Position numbers and translations under genes: made by a program. From assembly GCA_002946415.1 (NCBI GenBank), contig NJPS01000004.1, positions 935,001 to 999,000 on the forward strand: a stretch of DNA of 64,000 bases. Reading direction: 5' to 3'. The notes beneath the pieces were generated by a model. It was not told the DNA's origin and ran no database searches. It saw nothing but the letters and a program-made list of their open reading frames with translations. The stretch is from Rutstroemia sp. NJR-2017a BVV2 (taxonomy: Eukaryota > Ascomycota > Leotiomycetes > Helotiales > Rutstroemiaceae). Of the stretch, positions 1 through 11,425 are shown one piece after another (positions within the stretch are counted from its first letter, which is position 1; every line of letters starts with the position of its first letter).

Positions 1-81
1 TTTATCCCCTTCCCCTCTTCTTTACCCTTCAATCCCCATCCCACCCAAAACCCCAAAACACCCCAAAAGGAAAGCACATAC

Positions 82-475
82 AAACCAAATTCCCTCCACT
101 CTCCCTAATCGCCTTCCTCCTCGGAATCAAATACTCCCTACACAAATGCTGCGCATATTCCTTCTCCTCCAAATCATCTCCCCAAAAGTCCCCATCAAGG
201 TCCAATTCCGGCGGAATATTATCCTGGAAGATATTCCACTTAGCCTGCGCGATCATCTCGCCGGTCTCGGTATCCACGACTTTGAGAAACGTGGCCGTGG
301 GATCGCTGTTCTTGATCGCCAGCATGCGCTCGCCGCCGGCGGCGCGCCCAGACGGGGTTTCGTGGGCTGGGAACGCGGCTTCGATGTACGGGTGCTCGTG
401 GCCGAAGGCGTCGCTGAGGATGGCGAAGGTGCGGGCCATGTCGGCGTCGGTGCAGGGGAGGAGTTGGAGGGGCAT
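82..475 (-). CDS. GNAT-type N-acetyltransferase, N-terminal exon (gene runs off the window)
   Basis: The first exon starts at ATG 475 and codes about 131 residues before a perfect GTATGT donor at 81-76. Reading through that donor gives only a nonsense tail with a stop at 29, so I end the exon at 82 and infer that the rest lies left of the window. The sequence resembles fungal GNAT-family acyltransferases: an N-terminal strand followed by an acidic loop, then a strand matching 'TFLKVVDTETGEMIAQAKW', the usual beta-hairpin before the acetyl-CoA site. The acetyl-CoA binding motif itself would be in the missing exon. Members of this family acetylate small molecules or proteins, and the substrate cannot be inferred. 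The weakest point is the lack of the CoA motif. Confidence 0.7.
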
Positions 476-1929
476 GGTTGTGGTGCGGTGGGGTGGTGGT
501 GGTTTGGGTGGATGTTGGGTTGAGGGCGAAGTGAACAGCGGAAATGTGATGGGAAGATTGACAAGTAGATGTTGATTTCAAATCATTCGGCAAACCATGC
601 AATGATAGCAGACTAACATACGAGACCGAGGGAGAGGTTAATCTCTGGAGAGTACAGGATTGGAGGGGGAGAAAAATTGAAAGTGAATAACTGTACTGTA
701 ACCGTTGGTTAGTGACACACAAATGCTACCTTGTACTTTGTGTGTAACAGGAAAGCAGACAGGGCAGCCGACTACTTATTGAAGGCAGCTTGCCCTCACC
801 GACTTACATTTGCATTGCTGTGTTGTATCTCTGTTGGTCGTTCTTTCCCAGCTGGGTAAAGAAGGAAGAATTATTTGAACCCTCGTGCTCCCTACAGTAA
901 CCTCACCTTAGCTCATGCATGCGATACTATCCGTCCATGTACCCCTTTTATAAAAGACTGCAGGTAATTAATATCCGCCAGTTTACAGTTCTGTCGCGAA
1001 TAAGTGAGCGAATAAGTGAGCGAATAACCCATGTATTTGGGCCAACCCGAAGGTCACTCTTTTAATTTCGGTGATGCATGTGAATGGAGGTCAGATTAGA
1101 ATTTGGAAAAGTATGCGTCCTTGCGGCGGGCCGCCATTAAGTACCAACTGGAAGGGCTAGCCCGAAGGACCGAGCTGGGAAGTACTTTAGTAGAGACCCC
1201 TTGATTGAGTGGCTTTTAGGTTGCGAGGTTCCGTGAGTTGCAATATTCATCCTCACTAAACATTGTCTTCCGATATCCCCAATAGGAAAAGAGACAGAGG
1301 AGCACGGAGTACCTTTGGTACAAGATAGTAGGCAGGTAAGGAATACTTCAGTTGGTCTTGTTACGAATTCGCTGATGATGGTCAAAAAAGAGCTCCATCC
1401 CATCACCGTCAGCTTTTACATCGCACCGAGGCCGAAGACGGAGAGGGGGTTTATGCAACAAATTCATAAATATGCATAAATAAATATGCACCAAATTACC
1501 CCTCCAAACGCAATGACATCTCCATCTCAATCGCAACTGCAATCTCAACCTCAGACTCCCGTGTTATCCATCCATGGTGGAAACAGTCTACCAGACACAC
1601 AACTCACCAGAACAGTGACGTCCATCTCATCATTCCAATGAATCTGATTGGACAGCTCCATCACACCCAGCCTATGAGCACTCTACCAGCACAACCCACT
1701 TTCCGAAGTTCTCGATTGCGAGATCCTTCATGACGTTGTTGCTCGTAAGAGATCTGGTGGTGTCGATGTTGCGGAATTCACACACACATATATATGTAAG
1801 TGCATAGACAAGAGAAGAGGTAGGTTGATAATACTATTTCTTTGGCAAATCAACTACTGTTATATAATAAATATCTCGAGATATTCTTCCTGTTGATAAA
1901 ACTCTCAAATCTCATTTTGCAGCTCCATC
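476..1929. other. Intergenic, divergent promoter region between GNAT and SDR genes
   Basis: No credible coding sequence is present; the short ORFs lack fungal codon character. It holds a 12-bp tandem repeat at 996-1027. At 1796-1922 there is a candidate 5' UTR intron of the downstream SDR gene, with donor GTAAGT at 1796 and acceptor TTTTGCAG ending at 1922. Confidence 0.5.
996..1027. repeat. 12-bp tandem repeat, about 2.7 copies
   Basis: The unit GCGAATAAGTGA is repeated perfectly, with a partial third copy. It lies in non-coding DNA. Confidence 0.85.
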
Positions 1930-3514
1930 ATGCAATCCGCACTCCACGCCGTTGTTGGCCCCAAAAAGGAGATCCATGATCTCAGTGGGCGAACGGCTAT
2001 TATTACTGGCGGTGCCTTTGGCATAGGGTGAGCTTTCTCTATCCAAATTTCCATCCATCACCACCACCACCATCATCATCATCCCATCCCACGCACTCTC
2101 CCTCCCAAAATCACCTGACCAACCCTCTCCCCAGCTTCGAAATCGCCCGCGCCTTCGTCCAAAACCATGCGCGCGTCATAATGGTCAACCGCAAAGAAGA
2201 GCAAGGCCAAGACGCCATCTCCAAAATCAAATCCGAAGTAGGCGACGACGCACAAATTGAATGGGTACCCTGCGACTTGGGATCTCTCAAGAATGTCAAA
2301 GAGGTGTTTAGCGATCTGGCGAAGAAGGAGGAGAGGCTTGATTTGGTATGTTTGGTTCTTCTTTGAGTTGGTTGCTTGCGGTGTATGATGTGGGAGGGTC
2401 TATGTGGTGGATATGATATGATATGCATTTTCCAAGCCGGACAGCAAAGCACGGGCAACAAGAAGACCGATCATACACTAACCCCCTTCCCCCAGCTCAT
2501 CCTCTCCGCCGGCATCAACGTAAACCAATTCGCCCTCGACGCCGACGGCATCGACCGACACTTCGGGGTAAACTGGCTCGGACAATTCTACACCACCAAC
2601 CTGCTGTACCCACTCCTCCGCAAGACGTCTCAACTCCCCGACACGCCCGCGCCGCGCATCGTATTCGAAGCATCGGAAATGCACCGCACGGCGCCGTCGA
2701 ACGTGCATTTTGGCAGTCTGGAAGAGATCAACAACCCGGACATCGGCACCACGGAGGTGTACGGACGCACCAAGCTGGCGATTATTTTGGGCGTCAAGTA
2801 TGGGCTGAAGAAGAGGGTTATTGACAAGAATGGGGATAGGATTTATGCGCTTTCGATTCATCCTGGGGCTGTGAGTTTTTTTTTCTTCTTTTTGTTTTCT
2901 TCTTCTAGATTTCTTGGTTTGGGAGTTGAGGAACGGGGTGGGGCTGGGATGGATTGTTAATGAATGAATAGGTCAACACAGCGATGCAGCAGCAGTGGAA
3001 AGATGCATATCCGGGACTTACAGGCAAGCTACTTAGTGCAGTGATGTTGGCTGGTGGGCGAGATGTTGAGCAAGGTGCTTATAGTGCGCTGTGAGTTCTC
3101 CTTTCGGCATGGCGAGTAGCGACAGTACTAACCTCTCCATAGCTGGGCAGCTACAAGTCCTGAAGTGGAAGAAAAGGGCTGGAATGGGTGGTATTTCAGT
3201 GATCCGGTATGTAATTGCTTTCTCAGCTTGCACTCACGCATCTTCTTCAAACTCTTCCAAATCTACCGTTCCTCCCACCTCTCACATCGCACATCCCATC
3301 TCCTTACCCCCATCTCCCGTCCCCTCCCCCCCCTTCCCCGCAAACAATCCCAAACCCCCAACTAACCTCCCCCCTCCTCCCCACACAGTCCCAACCCGGC
3401 AAAGAGTCCTCCCAAGCATCCGACCCGTACCTCGGCGCCGCCCTCTGGGAGCTCAGCGAACGCCTGATCAAAGAGAAAGTTGGTCCCGACGCCTTGGCTG
3501 ACTGGGCGGCTTGA
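1930..3514 (+). CDS. Short-chain dehydrogenase/reductase, six exons
   Basis: Exons: 1930-2027, 2135-2345, 2496-2870, 2972-3090, 3143-3206, 3389-3514; all junctions are GT-AG and in phase, giving 330 aa. The cofactor motif is TGGAFGIG (about residues 27-34), followed by an NRK segment, an NAG-like LSAGIN motif, a serine in FEASEMH and the YGRTK (YxxxK) catalytic pair. It therefore looks like an NAD(P)-dependent oxidoreductase of the WW-domain-oxidoreductase/retinol-dehydrogenase-like group. The C-terminal third (GWYFSDP and ASDPYLGAALWELSERL) matches fungal homologues of that group as I know them. The substrate is unknown. The first Met directly follows a possible acceptor, so a 5' UTR intron is likely. 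It converges on KAR2. Confidence 0.9.
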
Positions 3515-4026
3515 GTATGTATATTGAATCTTGAGGGACAAGTGGATGAACGAATGGATGGATGGGATGGGATAAGTTGGATGGGGATGTATGGGATGTA
3601 TTTACTTAGTAAGGTAATGATAATGAACGATACTTGTTACACTTTATAATGTAATTTAATGCCAGTCACTCGTGGATCAAACATGAGAAGAGTAACAGAG
3701 TCCAAAAACTCAGATCAGTAAGTTAGACACAGTACGAATAGATCTTTTCACACTATGAAAATTCGTCCAAATCTATCAACCATTATCTTACACATCGCAA
3801 GAAATGTATCAAAGACTTTCTTTCTCTTCATTCCGTCATCCATATGCCCATGCAGCAGAATTCAAACCGAGAATACACACAACCGAAGAATGCAACAATC
3901 TTCCTTTTAAAAAAATGTAAATTTGAAACGATTTATTTTCTTTTGATAGACGCCCAGAGATTACAGTTTCCGACCACTATCTCTTTAACAACCCTGAAAA
4001 AATCAAAAACATGGTCTTTATGTCAT
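3515..4026. other. Intergenic between convergent genes
   Basis: This holds the 3' regions of the SDR gene and of KAR2. It is AT-rich and no gene was seen. Confidence 0.6.
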
Positions 4027-6213
4027 CTACAACTCATCGTGTCCCTCTGGCTCATCATCAGCACCTGGTCCTCCTGGTCCACTGTACAATTTGCTGGTAA
4101 TTGGGTAAGCGACGTTTGATAGCTTCTCCTTTTGTTCTTCGAAGTCTTCAGCGTTGGCGGTGGCGGCGTTCTCCTCAAGCCATTCGGTAGCTTCCTTGAC
4201 AGCGTCGAGGATCTGATTCAATTGTTAGTATATGTTATGTCGATTTGAGATTGGGTATAACTTACGGTCTCCTTGTCATCCTCATCAATCTTGCCACCGA
4301 GACCTTCCTCATCGTTGACTTGGTTCTTCAAGCTGAAGGCATAGTTCTCAAGACCGTTTCTGGCCTCAATACGCTCCTTGGTAGCCTTGTCCTCATCGGC
4401 ATACTTCTCAGCCTCTTGGACCATGCGGTCGATTTCCTCTTGAGTAAGACGTCCCTTATCGTTGGTGATAGTGATGGACTCAGACTTTCCAGTACCCTTG
4501 TCACCAGCGGTAACCTTCAAGATTCCGTTGGCGTCAAGTTCGAAGGAAACTTCAATTTGAGGAACACCACGTGGTGCTGGTGGAATACCGGTCAATTCGA
4601 ATTTACCAAGGTTATTGTTGTCTTTTGTAAGAGCACGCTCTCCTTCATAGACTTGGATCAAGACTACGGGTTGGTTGTCGGCGGCTGTGGAAAAGATCTG
4701 AGATTTGCGGGTAGGGATGACAGTGTTTCTTGGGATCAACTTGGTCATAACACCTCCGGTTGTCTCAATACCAAGAGTCAATGGGTTGACGTCCATGAGA
4801 ACAATGTCATCAGTACCTTCTTCCCCGGAAAGAACACCACCTTGAACGGCGGCACCGAAAGCGACGGCCTCATCAGGGTTGATACCCTTGCTGGCCTTCT
4901 TACCACCGAAGTATTCCTCGATAAGTTCTACAACCTTGGGAATACGAGTAGAACCACCGACCAAGACAATGTCATCGACCTCGTTCTTCTTGACCTTAGC
5001 GTCCTTGAGAACTTGTTCAACAGGCTTGAGGGTCTTCTTGAAGAGATCAATGTTGAGCTCCTCGAACTTAGCTCTGGTGAGGGTTTCAGAGAAATCGTTG
5101 CCGTTGTGGAAAGCCTCAATTTCAATGCGGGTAGTCTTTTGGGAAGAAAGAGTACGCTTGGCCTTCTCAGCTTCACGCTTAAGTTTACCCATGGTCTTGA
5201 GATCCTTGGTGATGTCGACACTGTTCTCCTTGTTGTATTTCTTGGCGAAGTAGTTGATGACTCTCTGATCGAAATCTTCTCCTCCCAAGTGAGTGTCACC
5301 GGCGGTGGAAAGAACCTCGAAAACACCACGGTCAATAGAAAGAAGGGAAACATCGAAAGTTCCTCCACCAAGATCGTAGACAATGATTTGACGTTCTCCG
5401 TCAGTCTTGTCCAAACCGTAGGCAATAGCTGCGGCGGTAGGTTCGTTGACGATACGAAGGACTTCCAAACCGGCAATAACACCGGCGTCTTTGGTTGCTT
5501 GTCTTTGGTTGTCATTGAAGTAGGCCGGAACTGTAACAACAGCGTGGGTGACCTTCTTTCCCAAGTATGATTCGGCGACTTCCTTCATTTTACCAAGAAT
5601 CATGGCGGAGATCTCTTCTGGGGTGAAGGTCTTCTTTCCACCTTGAGTTTCGACTTGTACGGAAGGTTTACCAGCTTTCTCAACAACATCGAAGGGGAAG
5701 TGCTTCATGTCACCTTGAACATCTTTGTCGTTGAACTTTCGGCCAATCATACGTCTAAAGGACAGATGTTAGCTTTTGACTGCTGGCGGGGTAAAAGGCA
5801 GTTGTAAACTCACTTGATATCAAAGATGGTGTTCTTTGGGTTTGCGGCAGCCTGGTTCTTGGCTGCATCTCCGACCAAACGTTCCTCATCGGTGAAGGCG
5901 ACATATGAAGGAGTAATACGGTGTCCTTGGTCGTTTACCAGAATCTCAACTTTTCCCTTTTGCATCACACCGACGCAAGAGTATGTGGTTCCAAGATCGA
6001 TACCGATGACTATTTTCAGAAGCAGTTAGTATTGTGGGAATTCCTGTGCGAGGGAAGTTTGGGGAACATACCTGTGCCATAACTGGCTTGTAATGGGTCC
6101 TGATCGGACTGTGCGTGGGCTGTTTGGAAGAAAGCGAGGGGAGAGAACAAAAGTGCAAGATAGAAAAGAGCAGACAACCCTACAAAGAGGGAAGATCTGT
6201 TTCCGCTTGCCAT
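4027..6213 (-). CDS. KAR2: ER-lumenal Hsp70 chaperone BiP/Kar2
   Basis: Exons (minus): 6213-6072, 6009-5814, 5754-4266, 4212-4027, coding 670 aa, the usual BiP length. The product begins with a hydrophobic signal peptide (about residues 1-35, core [17 protein letters not shown]) and ends in HDEL, the fungal ER-retrieval signal. The nucleotide-binding domain shows [25 protein letters not shown] and [11 protein letters not shown]; the substrate-binding domain shows [11 protein letters not shown] and [17 protein letters not shown]. BiP uses ATP to translocate and fold secretory proteins and to regulate the unfolded-protein response. Codon usage is strongly biased, as expected of a highly expressed gene. 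I chose ATG 6213 rather than a longer reading from 6306 because it starts the signal peptide directly. An ERSE-like element lies upstream (see findings). Confidence 0.98.
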
Positions 6214-7498
6214 GATGATAGTTTCTACCAAGATGACTTTGGGAAATTGTATGTGTTTGTCGAAGGGAAAGTAATTTCTTGGAGTAGAAGAAAAAGTCTC
6301 CAGCAAGTGGGAGAATGCTCGACTTTATCAAAGGTACTGGTAGAAATGGAAATCTGTCCGAATTGAACCTCGGATGGTTCTGATTGGTCCGGCTAAGTGA
6401 TAGGCGCGGAAAAAAGTTAATGCGACAGAAGCTTATGGAAAAGGACACCTGCACCTTTCAAACACCATCCGAACTTCAGGCAAAGACAACCATGGAACGT
6501 ATTAATTATTTTAATGCTAACTAATAAGAGAATTACCTACCAGATCGAGATGATCAAGAGGACACTTTCTCATGATCAATAATCCCGAAATTCGGGGAAA
6601 TTCATGCGGAGAAGTTACGTGGCAGCAACTCCCAATATTAAGGATTCTGGACGAGGCAATCCAAATCCAAATCTGTATCAAATTGAGGCTGAATAACGTG
6701 CCACCACCTTACTCCACACGAAATGGAATATTCTCGACAGCCAACCCCGGGTAATGCAATCTAGACTACAGAATGCAAGCATATTCCAACCTCAACCATG
6801 AATGCCGGCAACATTTTACAAAAGACTGACTCATGTGTGGCGGAAATTTACTTAATTTTAGACTCAAACGGAAACAGTGCTGTAAAATGAACACATCTCG
6901 ATATGCATCCCACCGCCGCCCCGCCAAGACTAACATTGTGAATGACCTCCAAGGATCCTCAAACATATATCTGTCCTTTCTTCAAGACATCTTATTGCCG
7001 TATTGCTCCTGATTCATTTGTCATTTTGGTGAATGCTCTATATAAAGAGATATGCTTGACTCATTCTTATGTCAGGAGCGCTTTTCAGGAGCGCTCTTCC
7101 CGTAACCCTGCCTCCCAACATGGAGTCAGAGGGGAGCTTCTCCGGTCAGAATGGGAGCGTCCGTGATAAAGATTCAAAGGAAGCATTTGAGGGATGTCTG
7201 GACTCTGAATCACAACCCGATGGGTCCTTCATGAAGATACACTGTCGTGGTGCTATTAAGGTTTTTAAGGTTTCGTTCCTTCACGGGCTATGGACGAAAT
7301 AGCACTTAAATACAGATGTGGTATGAGAACAGACGAAAAGCCGATAATTCTGGGCATAGAGCTCTGTGCTCATTTGACATTTTTCTCAATTAATGTGTTT
7401 CATCCTAAATCTCTTTTCCACCCAAGAACCCAGTAACATGCTAATGCTATGCGTAGATACAGCTCAGATTATCCACCTCCTCAGTGCTCAGTGTTGGA
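6214..7498. other. KAR2 promoter and HBS1 3' region
   Basis: No credible gene is present. The first 300 bp upstream of KAR2 contain a CCAAT box on the minus strand at 6387-6383. A 9-bp direct repeat containing the palindrome AGCGCT occurs near 7075-7095. Confidence 0.5.
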
Positions 7499-10212
7499 TT
7501 ACTCCAGCAAGCCCGCTGCTATCGTCTCTCCGTTGCTTCTCAGCACAACCCGTGATGGTGCCTCCAATGGCACTGACGTCTCCAGCTCGACCACAATTCT
7601 CGCCACTTGCCCAGGCTTGACAATTCTTGGCTTCTTTTTCCCTACGATCTGCCCTGTAGCCTTGTCTAGCACTGCTACAATTTCCTTGACTTTTCCCGGG
7701 TTATGTAACCGTCCTTTGTGTACGTCAATCTGCATCGGAGTCAAGAACTCGAATGCCAATATCTTTGCCGTAAAAGATTTGATATTCTTGATGGGCTGTC
7801 CCGGTGGACATAAAACATCACCAATCTTGAGGTGAACTGGATCAATATCACTAAGATGTAATATGACATTTTGACCAGCCACAGCCCAATCCGCACCCTC
7901 ATTGTCAACTTCAATTCCTTTGATGAAGCATTTTTCGTTGCTGGGTTGCGCGAGAAGTGGATCACCGACCTGGAGGGTTCCAGCTTCAATGCGTCCAGAT
8001 ATGCTCAAGGGATTCTGAACTCCACCTCGGAAAATGTCGTTGATTGTCAAGCGCAGAGGCTTGTCTAATGCTCTGGCTATAGGCTCCGAGTTGTCAAGTT
8101 CTTCAACGAGAGTCGGTCCTGTGTACCATGAAGATAACGGATTTGATGAGCGGCTTGCGATGTTGTCACCATGAAGTCCAGAACAAGGTATGAACTTGAT
8201 GTTCCGCTCCTGGAAGCCGGCAGCCGTAAGGAATGCAGATACCTGCTGGGAAATTTCATCGAATCGCTCCTGTGACCAGCTAACCGTATCAAGCTTATTG
8301 ACGGCTATGATGATGCGCTGAACACCCATGCTTCGCACCAGTAATGCGTGTTCTTTAGTTTGGCCTTTCAAGCCAGATTCAAAAGACCCGGTATTTGCGT
8401 CAATAACCAAGACGGCAAAGTCAGCTTGACTTGCTCCAGCGATCATGTTCGGTATAAAATCACGATGGCCTGGAGCATCAAGAATTGTGAAAACCGTTTT
8501 TTCCGTCTCGAACTGGTTCGTAGCAATGTCAATTGTCACACCTCTTTCGCGTTCTTCACTGCCTTGATCGAGGACCCACGCAAAGGCGAAGGAGGATTTG
8601 CCCATTTTTTCTGCTTCCTTGCGGTACTTCTCCACAGTTCTTTGGTCCACAACGTTCAGGTCATATAAAAGGCGACCCATAAGAGTACTCTTGCCAGCAT
8701 CAACGTGTCCTGCTTGTATTAGAACCTTTGAATATTTTCAAGTTGGGTTCTTTCATACCTATGACGACAAAATTTGCGGCATTCTTCGAGTTTTTCTTAT
8801 TGAACTCTGCTAGAACATCCAAATTCTTACTCCTTGCCTTCGGCGTCTCATCCAATTTCATCGCTTCAACACCATTGGCTATTTGAGCTGCTTTCTTCTC
8901 CTCGTTTGTTTTTGAGGGGCCCTTGCTACCCTTACCAGCCGCTGCTGCATGATTAGTCTCAACTTTTTGATCTCGCAGAATGTGTCGAACCTTTCGACTG
9001 AGCTGCTATAACAACATCATCTGGACTAGGTCCTGCAAACGGATTAGCAGGCATGGCGATAGGATTTGAAATGTAAGGCATGGTAAATTTGTTGTCCAGT
9101 GGCGGTGCAGGGCGCGGTTCGGCTGTTTGAAACATCGTACTTGCAAAGGCCGAAGGAGGCGCTTGATAAACAGGGGACGCGTCAAGGTGAGAGCTCTCAG
9201 GTACTACGACATCTCGTGACGAGGGTTGCTGTTTGGATATTTTCTCGTGTGGATTTGAATCTTTGCGCTTCCGAAGTGGAAATCCTCGTTGTTTTGATGT
9301 CGAACTATCCGCACTCTCAGGTGTTCTCTCAGCTGCAGTGCTTGGCTTTTGCTCGTCTGAAGAATTGAGTGAAAGGTTTGCCATCGGTTTCTCTACTTCG
9401 GAAGTAGAACCTTTCTGCTCCTGTGCCTTCTTCTTGCGAGCTGCTGCTAAAGCCTGTAATTTCGACATCTTGGGAGTATCATTTGAGGAACCTCCTAGTA
9501 GTCCACCTCTAGGATACGCAGGAGGTATGAAAATAGCTTGACGTTCTTGGGGTACATTAAGCCATGGCATGTCCTTGAAGAATTCGGAAACGGAGAAAGG
9601 CTTTGTGCAGGCTTGCACCGACGAATATCTAGGTTCTTGATCTTACTGTTAGCTGAAATGTAACCTCTGACGATTCTCCATAAAGAATGGGAAAAACCCA
9701 CCTCCTTTCCGTAGGGATGCACAAAACCCCACTGGCGCAACAAATTTCCAGCCTCAAACGAAAGTGACGTACCTGTAGCTTTTCCACCACCAGACTTCTT
9801 AGGAGCTTTCGGAGAGCGGGGTGCGTATGTATTGACTAGGTAGGATACAGACTTTCCAACGTCGTAATAATAGTGCCATAAAGCTTCTTGTATTTGGCTA
9901 TCTGTAACATTATTGGCGTTCGCAGGTAGTGCTTCTCGAACTTTTATCGTTCCTAATCGCATTTGTTCTATTGTACCGGTCAGTTTGGAATTAGTATGGT
10001 TGATTGTTCATAGAACCTTTATCTTCTTCGCTGAGTTCTATTGCTTGGTTAGCTGCTGTCCATCAGGTATATGCATTGAAGGAGAGCGTGAGCTCCGCCA
10101 TACCTCCGTCTGCTGCAACATCTTCTTCATCATACCCATAGTCGTCTCCGCCATCGAAATCACCTAGTTCATCATCGAGGTCAAGATTCTTCACAATCTT
10201 ATGGCGCGACAT
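7499..10212 (-). CDS. HBS1: Hbs1-type translational GTPase (Dom34/Pelota partner)
   Basis: Exons (minus): 10212-10104, 10037-10017, 9967-9773, 9641-8991, 8944-8759, 8709-7499; 790 aa in phase. The N-terminus is acidic (DLDDELGDFDGG), followed by an Hbs1 N-terminal domain around EALWHYYYDVGKSVSYLVN, a long disordered linker and an EF-1alpha-like GTPase. GTPase motifs are GHVDAGKST (built across an intron), RGVTIDIA, DAPGH and NKLD. Two beta-barrel domains follow. Hbs1 with Dom34 rescues stalled ribosomes in no-go and non-stop decay. Exon 2 is only 21 nt. The acceptor of intron 3 is AAG, four bases downstream of an AACAG, which is unusual but is the choice that keeps the frame. The linker contains PFAGPSPDDVV, like a motif of HBS1/SKI7 proteins. 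Confidence 0.93.
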
Positions 10213-11425
10213 TTTGAGAGGCGAGTAAGGGATTCCCAGTAATTCAATTTGATATTCAAGTTGAGGTAGTGGTGCGGTCGATGTTCAAGTTGAGGTTGTG
10301 TTGCGGTATTGAAAATAGTGAGATACTTAGGACTTCTATTCAATTTAAAGGAATTTCGGAAAGGCGAGCAGCAAATGAAAATATTCTATCCAAGGTAGCT
10401 TAATAGTCAAGTATGGTATGCTAGAGCGAGCGAAGAGTTTCCATGAAAGTGCATAGTGGGGTTGAGCTTCTCATTCATCATCATAACCCGATAAGCGATA
10501 AGTTAGCTGTATTAGTCATCAACCACCCCCCGCCACCAGCGCGGAGTTTGGTCATGGCATACGAAATACCAGCACCAGAATCCGATTTAAGACTCTCTTT
10601 ATTTACACCAACAAATAAGTTGAAACGTTTCTCAAAATGCTTATTAACAAGTAATGTATTATCTTCTTAAGCAGATCAACAAATCAGAGTTAACTAGATA
10701 CTCATATCTCAAATTCCTGAATTTTGAGTCGTTGAAGAGTACTGAAACAAGAATTTGGGTGGTTATAACCAAACTCTACTGGATATGGATGTAGTATACT
10801 AGTTTCTTACTCTGAAAGAATTTGGAATAGCTTTCTTAAGATTCTTCATATTTTTACTGTTAAAGTGGATTTTTTCTGGTTCTGGTAAGAAAGTCTCAGA
10901 TTATCTTCAATTTGGATCAGAAATCTCAAAATCTATAATTTGTATAAGTTGCTGGGTTTGATGTGATTTTGGGTAGCTAAAGTAGCTTGTCGAATGACTT
11001 ACTACACACACCGGTGAAGCAAGTGTGCGCTTTGAAGTCTCCTATCTGTCACCGTCGGCATGATCTTGAAGATTTGCTCATGGTCTGCCATATCACCGGC
11101 ACTAACAAGAACGCCCGGCCGTTCGAAGCATGCTGTCGTCACGAAAGGTACATATCTCACATGATAGACAAACTTGGTCAGATGCGAGCTGAAAGCAAAT
11201 TGCTTGCTATAAAGATCAATGCATTGGCGCAAACACCTTAGCAAACTATCCTCAAACTATCAATGTACAATTATTGTCTCCTACAGAGTAGAACATTGCA
11301 CCCCATAATATCAATGAACCCGTTCAACCTTCAATCCCTACGCCGAAATACGTTTCGCAATCCAAAGAGAGGTATTCACAGTTACAAAATGCCGCACGAA
11401 ACGCCTCGCCGTAAAACTGGATATT
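10213..11425. other. HBS1 promoter / VPS27 3' region
   Basis: No gene was seen. An imperfect 29-bp tandem duplication lies at 10255-10312, just upstream of HBS1. The interval 10590-10980 is clearly AT-rich and non-coding. Confidence 0.5.
10255..10312. repeat. Imperfect 29-bp tandem duplication in the HBS1 5' region
   Basis: Two adjacent copies both begin TTCAAGTTGAGGT and share a GTGCGGT/TTGCGGT core. They start 43 bp upstream of the HBS1 ATG. Confidence 0.7.

Noticed and set aside
4245..5570. A 441-codon open frame antisense to KAR2
   Set aside because: Long antisense frames opposite hsp70 genes are a known by-product of biased codon use (RNY pattern). This one matches the BiP codons in mirror frame, crosses no splice site and has no domain.
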